A stretch of 64,000 nucleotides of DNA from Microbacterium esteraromaticum (GCF_016907315.1 NZ_JAFBBS010000001.1:1116001-1180000), one strand, 5' to 3'; shown: positions 1 to 8,157, counted from the stretch's first letter. Program-made: numbers and translations. Notes: a model not told the origin generated them from the sequence alone.

Positions 1-722
1 TTCGGATCGACCACATCGACGATCGCGCCTTCGGCGGCGGCCATCGCGACCGCCGACAGCCCGACCAGCCCGGCGCCGTACACCCGCACGCGCACACCGT
101 CGAGGTCACGCCCTCGCGCACCACGGCGCACGGCCGCGCAGGCGGTCGCCGTCGCGCACGACGCAGGGGCGAGCGCTGCGGCCGGAAGGGCCTCCGGCAC
201 GCGCACGATCGCCGTGCCGTGGCGCAGCTGCGCGTGACTCGCGAAGCCACCGGTCAGCTCGCGGTGCGGGGCGACGCGCTCGTGGCCGTACTTTCCCAGC
301 CGGCGGCACTTCTGCGTGACGCCTGCCGTGCAGCGGTCGCACTCGCCGCACGAGACGGTGACCGACCAGACGACACGGTCGCCGATGCGCAGCGGGGTGC
401 CGTCTTCCGCATCCGCGCCCGCCTCCCCCAGCGCGATGACCCGTCCGACGCTCTCGTGACCCAGCACGAGCGGCACCGGCGCCGACCGGCGCCCGAGCAC
501 GGTGTGCACGTCGGAGCCGCAGATGGTCGACAGCTCGATCGCGACGAGCACGTCGTCGGGTGCCAGGGCGACGCCGGGCACGGCGATGGTCTCGTGCGGA
601 TGCCCTTCACCCACGAACGCCATGGCGACGGCGGAGGGCCGCAGCACGACATCGGAGCGGGTGCCGCCCCCGGATTCGGGACGGCGCGACAGCGACGGTG
701 CTGCCGCCAGAAGCGGACGCAT
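1..722 (-). CDS. Zinc-dependent alcohol dehydrogenase, phosphonate-cluster type (3' end outside window)
   Basis: This is a medium-chain zinc alcohol dehydrogenase of which the first 240 residues are present. A catalytic-zinc Cys in STICGSDVH, the GHESVG motif and the structural-zinc set CGECDRC...QKC are all visible, and the nucleotide-binding fold begins near the window edge (VYGAGLVGLSAVA). The ATG lies one base after the stop of the HAD gene, so it is the last visible gene of the phn operon. Members of this subfamily found beside phnX-like and FAD genes are described as phosphonate-catabolism-associated dehydrogenases, and the substrate is unknown. It could oxidise or reduce an aldehyde or alcohol released from a phosphonate. 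The zinc ADH call is sure; the pathway role rests on context. Confidence 0.85.
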   Translation of the reverse strand, partial: MRPLLAAAPSLSRRPESGGGTRSDVVLRPSAVAMAFVGEGHPHETIAVPGVALAPDDVLVAIELSTICGSDVHTVLGRRSAPVPLVLGHESVGRVIALGEAGADAEDGTPLRIGDRVVWSVTVSCGECDRCTAGVTQKCRRLGKYGHERVAPHRELTGGFASHAQLRHGTAIVRVPEALPAAALAPASCATATACAAVRRGARGRDLDGVRVRVYGAGLVGLSAVAMAAAEGAIVDVVDP

Positions 723-723
723 G

Positions 724-1428
724 TCAGTGCGCCGCGACGCGGGTGAGCAGGTCGCGCTCGGCGAGCGCGGCGCGCAGGTCGACGACACTCGGCAGCGCCG
801 CGTGCGCCCCGGCGGCGAGGATCGCCGTCTCGTCGTGCGCTCCGGTGAGCACCCCGCCGACGAAGCCAGCCCCCGCCCGCAGGCCAGAGCGCACGTCGCT
901 GACCGTGTCGCCGGCGACCGCGACGGCCTGCACCGACGAGGTGCCCGTGCGCATCAGCGCGGTCAGCACGAGGTCGGGGTGCGGTCTGCCGCGACCGGCG
1001 TCGACCGGTGACAGCGCGACGTCGACCAGGTCGCGCCAGCCGAGTGCATCCAGCAGCGCGTCGCGGGTGACCGGCGCGAAGCCGGTGGTGAGGGCGACCC
1101 GGATGCCGTCGGCCCTGAGCTGCTCGATCGCGGCGCGGGCGCCGGGGATCTCGTCGGCGCCCTGCTCGGCGACGATCTCGTCGTACGCGCCCTCGAAAGC
1201 CGCGGTGGCCTGCTCGGCGGCTGCGCGATCACCGCCCGAGAGGTGGGTGAACACCTCGATCTTCGACTGGCCCATGGTGTCGCGCACGTAGTGCAGAGCG
1301 TCGTCCCACGGCATCCGGTCGGCGACGCCGGTTCGCTCGGCCGCTCGCTGGAACGCCTGCTCGACGACGCCGTCGTCGAGCACGGTCGTGCCTGCCATGT
1401 CGAGGACGACGAGTTCGATGCTTGTCAT
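724..1428 (-). CDS. Phosphonatase-like HAD-superfamily hydrolase
   Basis: A 234-residue HAD hydrolase. Motif I is LDMAGTTV near residue 9, with Asp9 the expected nucleophile. Motif II is the Thr of LTTGF near residue 110, and motif III/IV is GDTVSDVRSG near residue 170. The DxAGTT form is shared with phosphonoacetaldehyde hydrolase PhnX, but the protein belongs to the shorter phosphonatase-like group whose substrate is not established. Its ATG overlaps the stop of the FAD gene by four bases (ATGA), implying translational coupling. Together with the FAD oxidase upstream it may cleave a phosphonoaldehyde. Fold confidence is high; substrate confidence is low. Confidence 0.88.
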   Translation of the reverse strand: MTSIELVVLDMAGTTVLDDGVVEQAFQRAAERTGVADRMPWDDALHYVRDTMGQSKIEVFTHLSGGDRAAAEQATAAFEGAYDEIVAEQGADEIPGARAAIEQLRADGIRVALTTGFAPVTRDALLDALGWRDLVDVALSPVDAGRGRPHPDLVLTALMRTGTSSVQAVAVAGDTVSDVRSGLRAGAGFVGGVLTGAHDETAILAAGAHAALPSVVDLRAALAERDLLTRVAAH

Positions 1429-2582
1429 GTGGGTGCCTCCGTGCTGAGCGTGGATGGGGTGGTCTTGGTCGGGGTGAGAGCCGCGACGATCGCCGATTCG
1501 GCGAGGCCGAGGCCGCAGGTCATGCCGATGCCTGTCGTCGCGGCGATCGCGGTGACGCCAGCGACGGGGGTCTCGCGCAGGAACTCCCGCGGGCCCGAGG
1601 CGTACACGCCCTGCCAGCGCTCGAGCACGCGCACGCCGTCGGCCCGGAACAGCGCGACGGCCTCGTCGACGAACGCGTCGAACGCGGCCTCGGGCTGGAA
1701 AGGACCCGGCTGCACGGCCCTGGCGTGCGAATCGCCGAGGATCAGCGACCCGTCCGGCAGCTGCGTGTACATCTGGTTCAGGTCGAGCGCGGCGAGGTCG
1801 GGGCGCTGCGCGTGCAGTCGCCGGCGCAGCGCATCTGTCTCGGCGAGGGCGGCGAACCGGCCGTAGCGCGCCAGCGACCAGCCGGTCAGCAGCGGGGCGT
1901 CGAGCCGCCCGGGCAGGTCGGCGACGACGCGCATCATGTCGAGCGCGCACCGGACGACCCCGGTCTGCTCGGCGACCTCGGGCATCAGCTGGTCGATGTC
2001 GTGGTTGACCGCCACGATGATGTGACCAGCCTCGATCGAGCCTCGCGTCGTGCTGACGCGGCCGGTCGCCACACCGGTCACCGCGGTGCGGAAGCGGAAA
2101 TCGACGCCCAGGGATGCCAGATGCCTGACGATCGCGCCGGCCGCCTCACGCGGGTTCACCTGGAGATCGGGCGCTATCAGCGCACCGCCGCGGAGCGGCT
2201 CGCGGCGCAGCGGAGCGCGGCGCAGCACCTCGTCGGCGTCGAGCAGCCGGATGTCATCCCGTCCGTCGCGCGTGGCCGCGTCGAGCACGGCGAGCTCGTC
2301 GTCGTGCCTGGCGGCGATGAGGGTGCCCGATTCGCGCAGCCAGAAGCCTGCGTCCGCCGCGAGACGCAGCCAGTGCTCGCGGGCCAGGTCGGCGTACTCG
2401 CGCGCCTCACCGGTCTGCGCGCCGATGCAGAGATGCCCGAAGTTGCGCACGGTCGAGCCGACAGGCGCATCGGTGCGCTCGACGACGATCACGCTCAGTC
2501 CGCGGCGCACCGCCGCGTAGGCCGCGCCCAGGCCCACGATGCCCGATCCGACGACGACGACATCGGCCCGAGGGGCGCTCAA
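1425..2582 (-). CDS. FAD-dependent amine oxidoreductase of phosphonate clusters
   Basis: A 385-residue DAO-fold flavoprotein starting with a Rossmann motif (VVVVGSGIVGLGAAYAA) and ending with the conserved ATTGIGMTCGLGLAESA stretch that closes the FAD site. The TTG start was chosen because it overlaps the phnE stop (TTGA) and gives an N-terminus directly before the dinucleotide fold; no ATG is better placed. Relatives sit next to phosphonatase genes. From memory, work on such enzymes reports oxidation of aminoethylphosphonate-type amines to phosphonoacetaldehyde, which would feed the HAD hydrolase encoded next. That role here is an inference from gene order. It probably acts in the cytosol. 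Confidence 0.85.
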   Translation of the reverse strand: MSAPRADVVVVGSGIVGLGAAYAAVRRGLSVIVVERTDAPVGSTVRNFGHLCIGAQTGEAREYADLAREHWLRLAADAGFWLRESGTLIAARHDDELAVLDAATRDGRDDIRLLDADEVLRRAPLRREPLRGGALIAPDLQVNPREAAGAIVRHLASLGVDFRFRTAVTGVATGRVSTTRGSIEAGHIIVAVNHDIDQLMPEVAEQTGVVRCALDMMRVVADLPGRLDAPLLTGWSLARYGRFAALAETDALRRRLHAQRPDLAALDLNQMYTQLPDGSLILGDSHARAVQPGPFQPEAAFDAFVDEAVALFRADGVRVLERWQGVYASGPREFLRETPVAGVTAIAATTGIGMTCGLGLAESAIVAALTPTKTTPSTLSTEAPT

Positions 2583-4327
2583 CGGAACACCTTCCGCATC
2601 CACATCGCGAGCCCTTCGACGACGAGCACGGTGACCAGGATCATGATCACGATGCTCGCGACCAGAGGGTAGTTCGAGCCCTGACCGGCGTTCAGCAGGT
2701 AGTACCCGACGCCGCCGCCGCCCACGATGCCGAGCAGCGTCGCCGCACGCACGTTCGTGTCGAGCATGTAGAACGTGTGGCCGATGAGAGCGCGCGAACC
2801 CTGGGGAAAGGTCGCCGCCGCGTACATCTGCATGCGGCTGGCGCCCGTGGCGAGCAGCGCGCGCTCGGGGCCGCGCGGCACCTCTTCGAACGAGTCGGCG
2901 ATGAGCTTGCCGAGCAGGCCGATGCCGCCGATCGCGAGCGCGATGGTTCCTGCTTGCGGGCCGAGGCCGGTGATGATGATGAGCACGATGGCGAGGATCA
3001 GCTCGGGGATGCCCCGGATGATCACCAGCAGCAGCCGGAAGCCGCCGTGGGTGACGCGATTCGGAGCGACGTTGCGCGCTGCGAGCGAACCGATGACGAG
3101 TGAGAGCACGAGGGTGATGAGGGTGGCGGCCAGCGCGATGCGGATGGTGTCGAGCATCGCGGCGCCGATCACCTCGAAGCCGTAGCTGCCGAAGTCCGGC
3201 GGCCAGAACTGCGCGGCGACCTCGGGCACCCTGGACCAGAACGTGAGGAGGTCCTCCCACACGATCTCGCTGACCACGACCGAGCCGATGACGACGAGCA
3301 CGGCGATGCAGCCGGCGATCGTGTTGCGCACGCGCTGCGCGGTCCACGGGCGGCGCAGCGCCTGCTCCACCGTCGCGTACTTCTGCGTGACCGCCGGCGC
3401 GCCGCTCTCGGCCCTGCCGCGCGAGAACAGCCGGACGAAGGCGCCCCTCCCTGCTTCTTTCTCTCCCAGCATCGCCACGCGCACGGCGCTCGAGATCATC
3501 TCCATCGCGACGCACAGCAGGAAGATGACGAGGGCGTAGCCGAGACCGAGGCCGTAGTTCAGCGACTTGAAGGCGTGCGACATCTCCAGTCCCAGGCCCG
3601 CGACGCCGACGTAGCCGAGCACGACCGAGCCGCGCAGGTTGATGTCATTGCGGTGCAGCACGGTCGCGACCCAGCTGGGCAGCACCTGAGGCAGCACGCC
3701 CGCGAAGAACTCCTGCGACCGTGAACCACCTGCCGCCCGGATCGCGAGTCGGGGCCCCTCGTCGATCTGCTCGATCGCGTCGGCGAACATCTTCGAGATC
3801 ATGCCGATGGAGTGGATGCCGATGGCCAGGATGCCCGGCAGCGTGCCGAGCGAGAACATGAGAACGAACACCATCGCGAGCACGACGTCGGGAAGCGCGC
3901 GGGTGAGCACGCCGATGAAGCGGGCGATGCCGCGCAGCGTGGGGTGCGGGGTCGTGTTCGACGCCGCGAGATAGGCGATCGGCACCGAGAGCGCCGCGGC
4001 GAGCAGCGTGCCGGTGAGCACCAGGCCGACGGTGAGCACGGTGAGCTCGATGAGCTCACCCGCTTCGGGAAAGCGGAGCCCGCCGACGCGCGCGAAGAAG
4101 TTCTGCGCGTTGCCGAGGCTGTCGCCGATGCTCGCGAGGCTGATGTTGAGGTCGATCAGCGACATCACGGCGATGACCGCGATCGCGGCGAGCGTCAGCG
4201 AGGCGCAGATGCGCTCGGGGCTGATCGGGCGGCGCGGGGCGCGGGCCTGCAGGCCGGAGGCCGCGGTCTCGCTCCCGGCATCCGGAGTCGCCGACGGCCC
4301 GCCGGGCCGGTCGAGAACAGAGCTCAT
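2579..4327 (-). CDS. phnE: Fused double permease of the phosphonate ABC transporter
   Basis: A single 582-residue protein carries two complete PhnE-type permease domains, about residues 40-300 and 335-582. Each half has five or six hydrophobic helices and its own EAA-type loop: ...FADAIEQIDEGPRLAIRAAGGS in the first and ...LIADSFEEVPRGPERALLATGAS in the second. PhnE is normally one domain of about 260-290 residues that homodimerises, or two separate genes, so this is a natural tandem fusion. The ATG overlaps the phnC stop by four bases. The protein forms the membrane channel for phosphonate or phosphite-like ligands delivered by PhnD. Confidence 0.93.
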   Translation of the reverse strand: MSSVLDRPGGPSATPDAGSETAASGLQARAPRRPISPERICASLTLAAIAVIAVMSLIDLNISLASIGDSLGNAQNFFARVGGLRFPEAGELIELTVLTVGLVLTGTLLAAALSVPIAYLAASNTTPHPTLRGIARFIGVLTRALPDVVLAMVFVLMFSLGTLPGILAIGIHSIGMISKMFADAIEQIDEGPRLAIRAAGGSRSQEFFAGVLPQVLPSWVATVLHRNDINLRGSVVLGYVGVAGLGLEMSHAFKSLNYGLGLGYALVIFLLCVAMEMISSAVRVAMLGEKEAGRGAFVRLFSRGRAESGAPAVTQKYATVEQALRRPWTAQRVRNTIAGCIAVLVVIGSVVVSEIVWEDLLTFWSRVPEVAAQFWPPDFGSYGFEVIGAAMLDTIRIALAATLITLVLSLVIGSLAARNVAPNRVTHGGFRLLLVIIRGIPELILAIVLIIITGLGPQAGTIALAIGGIGLLGKLIADSFEEVPRGPERALLATGASRMQMYAAATFPQGSRALIGHTFYMLDTNVRAATLLGIVGGGGVGYYLLNAGQGSNYPLVASIVIMILVTVLVVEGLAMWMRKVFR

Positions 4328-5136
4328 GCCACGGGCTCCGCGACGAGCAGGCCGGTCTCGAGCGCCGCGATCTCGGCGGTGCTGGTGGCGACGCGCCCGT
4401 AGATCTCCATCACCTGTGCCTTGTCGAGACCGGTGGTGGTGGTGTCGAGCACCACCTCGCCGTGGCGAAGGCCCACGATGCGGTCGGCCCAGTCGATCGC
4501 GAGGTCGACCTGATGCAGGCTGCAGAGCACGGTCAGGCCGTCATCGGCGGCGATCTCGCGGATCAGCGACATGACCTGCGAGCTCGACTCGGGGTCGAGC
4601 GAGGCGACGGGCTCGTCGGCCAGCAGCACCTCGGGGTTCTGCATCAGCGCGCGGGCGATCGCCACCCGCTGCTGCTGGCCGCCCGAGAGCGTGTCGGCGC
4701 GCTGGTAGGCACGATCGAGCAGGCCGACGCGGTCGAGATGGCCGAGTGCGCGCAGCTTGTGCGCACGGGAATAGCTGAACAGTCCGAGGCGCGGACCCCG
4801 CAGCCCGGCGAGAGAACCCGCGAGCACGTTCTCGAGCACCGAGAGCGAGCCGACCAGCTCGAACTGCTGGAAGATGAAGCCGACGCGACTGCGCAGGCTC
4901 CGCAGCGCCCGGCCGCGCAGAGCGGGCACGTTCTCGCCGAGCACGCTGATGCTGCCGCTGGTGGGGGTCTCGAGCGCATCGATGTGGCGCAGCAGCGTCG
5001 ACTTGCCCGAGCCGGAGAGGCCGAGCAGCACGACGATCTCGCCTCGGCCGACGGTCAGGTCGACGCCGGACAGTGCTGTGGTCGAGTCGAAGCGCTTGGT
5101 GAGCGATTCGATGCGGACGACGGGTTCGGGGTTCAT
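4324..5136 (-). CDS. phnC: Phosphonate ABC transporter ATP-binding protein
   Basis: A 270-residue ABC ATPase. Walker A GLSGSGKST is at residues 39-47, the signature LSGGQ at 150-154, Walker B VLLADEP at 170-176 and the switch His in CSLHQVDLA. The GFIFQQFELVGSLSVLENVL stretch is typical of PhnC. It energises the fused PhnE channel, whose start overlaps its stop. A 153-bp gap with a perfect hairpin separates it from phnD, so its expression may be set lower than that of the binding protein. Confidence 0.94.
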   Translation of the reverse strand: MNPEPVVRIESLTKRFDSTTALSGVDLTVGRGEIVVLLGLSGSGKSTLLRHIDALETPTSGSISVLGENVPALRGRALRSLRSRVGFIFQQFELVGSLSVLENVLAGSLAGLRGPRLGLFSYSRAHKLRALGHLDRVGLLDRAYQRADTLSGGQQQRVAIARALMQNPEVLLADEPVASLDPESSSQVMSLIREIAADDGLTVLCSLHQVDLAIDWADRIVGLRHGEVVLDTTTTGLDKAQVMEIYGRVATSTAEIAALETGLLVAEPVA

Positions 5137-5169
5137 GGCTTCGTCTCTCTTCGAGTCCGGATGCGGGTG

Positions 5170-5200
5170 GTGGGGCGCTGCGTGTCTCGCAGCGCCCCAC
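5170..5200. terminator. Perfect 13-bp stem-loop between phnD and phnC
   Basis: Arm GTGGGGCGCTGCG (5170-5182) pairs perfectly with 5188-5200 around a 5-nt loop. There is no T-run, so it is more likely an mRNA stabiliser or attenuator than a strong terminator. It follows the binding-protein gene and precedes the ATPase gene. A second small GC hairpin (CGCGG-CTTCG-CCGCG, 5211-5225) lies closer to phnD. Confidence 0.7.
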
Positions 5201-5289
5201 GTCTCGACTCCGCGGCTTCGCCGCGTAGCTCGATGACCGTTCCGACGGGCGCGGCGGGGGCTTCGCCGCTGCGCTCGTCGGTCAGGCGA

Positions 5290-6216
5290 TCAGCCCTGGC
5301 ACTGGGTCGCGTTGGTCTTCTTGCAGATGTCGCGGATGAGGTCGTAGTACTTGTCGTCGACCGGCTTCGTGGCGTAGAACACCGAGCGGAACGCGTCGGA
5401 GTCGGCGCTGTCGACGCCGGCGTCGATGATGTCGTCGATGGTGACCTCGGCGAGCGAGTCGGTCAGCACGCTGATCACCTCGTCGGGCAGCGTGTTCGAG
5501 TAGACGAGCGGCGCACCGGGGACCATGGTCTCGGCGACGACCTTGACCTTGTCGGACTTGGCGACCTCGCTGTCTTCCGCGAAGCCCACCTCGCACTCCT
5601 TGCCCTCACCGGTCTTCGTGACGCTGACGTCGTGCTTGCCCGCGAACACCGGCGTGATGCCCTTCTCGGGGTCGATGCCCGCGTCGAGCAGGTTGTACGA
5701 GGGGAACAGGTAGCCCGAGGTCGACGACGGGTCGACGAAGCAGACCTTCTTGCCCGCGAAGTCCTCGATGCTCTCGACGTCGGAGCCCTTCGGGGCGATG
5801 GCCTGGGAGTAGTAGCCCGGCTCCTGACCCTCCTTCGTGACGATCGACGAGATCGGGGTGAGCTTCGCGCCGTTGTTGGTGGCGGTGACGTAGGTGAAGC
5901 CCGAGAACGAGGCGACGTCGACCTTGCCGGCGATGGCCGCCTCGATCAGGGCCGCGTAGTCGGTCGACTCGTGGTACTCGACCTCTTTGCCGGTCTTCGT
6001 GGCGATGTAGTCCATCAGCGGCTGGTAGTTGGTCTCGGTGTCGACCGAATCGGGGACGACGCCGAAGACGAGGGTGTTCTCGTCGACCGCGTAGCCGCCA
6101 GCCTTGTCGACGGGTGCATCGCTGCCTGGCGCCGCGTCGGCAGGGCCGGAGCACGCGGCGAGGCCGAGCGCCAGCAGGGCGGCACCGGCGAGGGCGGGGA
6201 GAGCACGAAGCTTCAT
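5290..6216 (-). CDS. phnD: Phosphonate ABC transporter substrate-binding lipoprotein
   Basis: A 308-residue periplasmic-binding-type protein with a lipoprotein signal. A basic start and hydrophobic stretch are followed by lipobox GLAAC with Cys22. The body carries PhnD-family motifs: LVFGVVPDSVDTETNYQPLMDYI near the mature N-terminus, AKVDVASFSGFTYV-like ligand loops, and FVDPSSTSGYLFPSYNLL. It should be anchored outside the membrane and hand phosphonate (or a related phosphorus oxyanion) to PhnE. It is the first gene of the phn operon, transcribed away from the gntR gene. Confidence 0.93.
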   Translation of the reverse strand: MKLRALPALAGAALLALGLAACSGPADAAPGSDAPVDKAGGYAVDENTLVFGVVPDSVDTETNYQPLMDYIATKTGKEVEYHESTDYAALIEAAIAGKVDVASFSGFTYVTATNNGAKLTPISSIVTKEGQEPGYYSQAIAPKGSDVESIEDFAGKKVCFVDPSSTSGYLFPSYNLLDAGIDPEKGITPVFAGKHDVSVTKTGEGKECEVGFAEDSEVAKSDKVKVVAETMVPGAPLVYSNTLPDEVISVLTDSLAEVTIDDIIDAGVDSADSDAFRSVFYATKPVDDKYYDLIRDICKKTNATQCQG

Positions 6217-6271
6217 GAGGACCTTTCAGGGATGTCGGGAACGTGTCCGACAGAGACTCTGACAGGCCGGA

Positions 6272-6297
6272 TGCCGAGAAATGTACCTATCTCGGCA
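6272..6297. promoter_or_regulatory. Inverted repeat upstream of phnD, candidate operator
   Basis: TGCCGAGA (6272-6279) and TCTCGGCA (6290-6297) form a perfect 8-bp inverted repeat with a 10-nt AT-richer spacer. It lies 56-81 bp upstream of the phnD start, in the divergent phnD/gntR region, which suits a dimeric repressor such as the adjacent GntR protein. Binding is not demonstrated. Confidence 0.45.
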
Positions 6298-6310
6298 CTG
6301 TTCCCCGCTC

Positions 6311-6332
6311 GTTCACCAAGGATTTCCCCGAG
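6311..6332 (+). promoter_or_regulatory. Candidate PHO box
   Basis: GTTCACCAAGG (6311-6321) matches the actinobacterial PhoP direct-repeat unit (GTTCACC plus four variable bases). It is followed in register by a weaker unit, ATTTCCCCGAG. The 6-bp inverted repeat GTTCAC...GTGAAC (6311-6337) overlaps it. Position between phnD and gntR fits control of phosphonate uptake by phosphate starvation. Confidence 0.4.
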
Positions 6333-6375
6333 TGAACATCCGCGAAACGAGGCGAGGTCATCACACCTGCGCAAG

Positions 6376-6381
6376 TAATAT
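6376..6381 (+). promoter_or_regulatory. Candidate -10 element of gntR (leaderless transcript)
   Basis: TAATAT ends only six bases before the GTG start of the gntR gene, and no Shine-Dalgarno sequence precedes that GTG. This arrangement is typical of leaderless actinobacterial mRNAs. A matching -35 is not obvious. Confidence 0.45.
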
Positions 6382-6387
6382 GCCTAT

Positions 6388-7131
6388 GTGTCCCGAGCTG
6401 TGTACATCGACATCGCCCACGACCTGCGCGAGCGCATCGCCTCGGGTCAGCTGCGCCCCGGCGACGACGTGCCGACCGAGGCCGAGCTCGCCGAGCGCTG
6501 GCAGACGTCGCGCGGCCCGATCCGCAACGCCCTCGCCGCGCTGCGGGCGGAGGGGCTGGTCGAGACCACGCGCGGACGCCCGGCGCGCGTCGTCTCGAAG
6601 AAGGCGACGCAGCCCGTCGACATGTCGGTGCCCTTCACGCGATGGGCACGCGATCTGGGTGTCGAGCCCGGTGCGCAGACCCAGGAGGTCGCGCTGCGCC
6701 GCGCAGCAGACCTGGCGGAGCTGTTCGGCATCTCCCCCGACGACCAGGTGGTGAGCGTGCTGCGGCTGCGGATGCTGGACGGCCGGCCGACCATGGTCGA
6801 GCGCCTCAACTACACCGAGGATGTCGGGCGACTGCTGTTCCAGATCGACACCGACGCGGTGTCGATCACCGATTACCTGGGCGAGCAGGGGCATCCGATC
6901 GTCTCGGTGCAGCACGAAATCGACGCGATGGCGGCCGATGAGAGGGACGCGGCGCTGCTGCGCGTGCCGCTGGGCACACCGCTGCTGCGACTGAGCCGCA
7001 TCTCGCGCGACGCCGAGGGACGCATCTTCGAGGCGTCGCAGGACCGCTACCTCGGCGATGTCGTCCGGTTCACCGTCGCGGGGTCGGGCATCTCTGCCGA
7101 CGGCCAGTACCTGCGCGCCGTCGGCGGCTGA
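6388..7131 (+). CDS. GntR-family regulator with UTRA domain (PhnF-like)
   Basis: A 247-residue repressor-type protein. A winged helix covers residues 1-70 (YIDIAHDLRERIASGQLRPGDDVPTEAELAERW, typical GntR) and a UTRA ligand-binding domain about residues 85-240 (DQVVSVLRLRMLDGRPTMVERL, RYLGDVVRFTV). It diverges from the phn operon, with 171 bp between the two starts. HutC/PhnF-type GntR proteins commonly repress adjacent transport operons, so it probably controls phnD onwards in response to a phosphonate or pathway intermediate. The GTG start is the first residue of the recognisable domain. Confidence 0.88.
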   Translation: MSRAVYIDIAHDLRERIASGQLRPGDDVPTEAELAERWQTSRGPIRNALAALRAEGLVETTRGRPARVVSKKATQPVDMSVPFTRWARDLGVEPGAQTQEVALRRAADLAELFGISPDDQVVSVLRLRMLDGRPTMVERLNYTEDVGRLLFQIDTDAVSITDYLGEQGHPIVSVQHEIDAMAADERDAALLRVPLGTPLLRLSRISRDAEGRIFEASQDRYLGDVVRFTVAGSGISADGQYLRAVGG

Positions 7132-7161
7132 CGACGTACCGACGGCGGCTGACCGCTGCAT

Positions 7162-7236
7162 CCAGAACAGGCGATCCCTCCAGAACAGGATGCTTCTGCG
7201 CAGATCGTCCTGTATTCGCGCGTTCTCCTGTTCCCA
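7162..7236. repeat. Palindromic array of 18-bp units between convergent genes
   Basis: CCAGAACAGG occurs at 7162-7171 and 7180-7189 (period 18). It is followed by inverted-type copies with TCCTGT cores at 7208-7213 and 7226-7231 (again period 18). Two direct units followed by two opposing units could fold into a long imperfect hairpin between gntR and the convergent EamA gene. The design resembles the 19-bp arrays at 49.4, 51.0 and 62.7 kb. Confidence 0.55.
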
Positions 7237-7293
7237 GGCTTCGGGTTCGGGGGCGCAGAGAGGGAGCGACGGCGGCGATCACCGCATCCGGAG

Positions 7294-8157
7294 TCAGAGC
7301 GCGATCAGCACCACTCCCGCGACCACCGCGACCGACGCCGCGACCCGCCAGGCAGGCCGCGATTCGCGCAGCACGAACGCGCCGAACAGGCTCACGAGCA
7401 CCACGCTCACCTCGCGCAGCGGCGCGATCAGCGCCACGGGCGCGAGCGTGATGGCCTGCAGGACGAGGATGTACGACAGCGGCGAGAGCACGCCGAAGAC
7501 GAGGATGCGCCGCCATTCCCGCCGTCCCAGCTCGCGCACCGCGGCCCACCTCCTGCTCACGGCGAGGGTGTAGAACGGCACCTGCGCGAGCGTCGTGCCG
7601 ACCATGAACGCGACCGGCGACAGGCTCCATTCGCGCACGGCGTGGGCATCCCAGATCGTGTAGGTCGCGATCATCACTCCCGTGAGCAGACCGAACAGCA
7701 CCGCAGGGTCGATCCCGCGGCGGGTGCCCGCGGGCGGCCGGTCGACGAACCCCACGGCGACGACACCCACGATCACCAGGCCGACGCCGACCAGCGCCGC
7801 AGCCGACGGCCGCTCGCCGAGCAGCAGCATCGCGACGATCACCGCGAGAAAGGGCCCGCTGCCTCGGGCGGTCGCGTAGACGGTCGACAGGTTCCCGAGC
7901 TGGTACCCGCGCTGCAGCACCGACATGTACAGCACGTGCAGCACCGCGGAGACGCCGACACCGAGCGCGAAGCCGGCCAGATCGTCGGTGCCGAGACCGC
8001 CGGTGAACGGGATCACCCCGATCCACAGCACGGTGCTCGCCACAGCACCCCACCAGAGGAACGGCACACCGGCGCGGCTCACGTTGTGCGCGATGATGTT
8101 CCACGCGGCGTGCGCGACAGCGGCGCCGAGAGCGAGGACGATGGCGATGACGGACAT
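7294..8157 (-). CDS. EamA/DMT-family membrane transporter
   Basis: A 287-residue protein with about ten hydrophobic helices in two EamA-like repeats. The N-terminal motif AHAAWNIIAHN and the end-of-helix glutamate motif APLREVSVVL are typical of drug/metabolite transporters. It probably exports or imports a small metabolite, and the sequence gives no substrate. It converges on gntR across a palindromic array and diverges from the M18 peptidase gene, so it appears monocistronic. Confidence 0.85.
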   Translation of the reverse strand: MSVIAIVLALGAAVAHAAWNIIAHNVSRAGVPFLWWGAVASTVLWIGVIPFTGGLGTDDLAGFALGVGVSAVLHVLYMSVLQRGYQLGNLSTVYATARGSGPFLAVIVAMLLLGERPSAAALVGVGLVIVGVVAVGFVDRPPAGTRRGIDPAVLFGLLTGVMIATYTIWDAHAVREWSLSPVAFMVGTTLAQVPFYTLAVSRRWAAVRELGRREWRRILVFGVLSPLSYILVLQAITLAPVALIAPLREVSVVLVSLFGAFVLRESRPAWRVAASVAVVAGVVLIAL

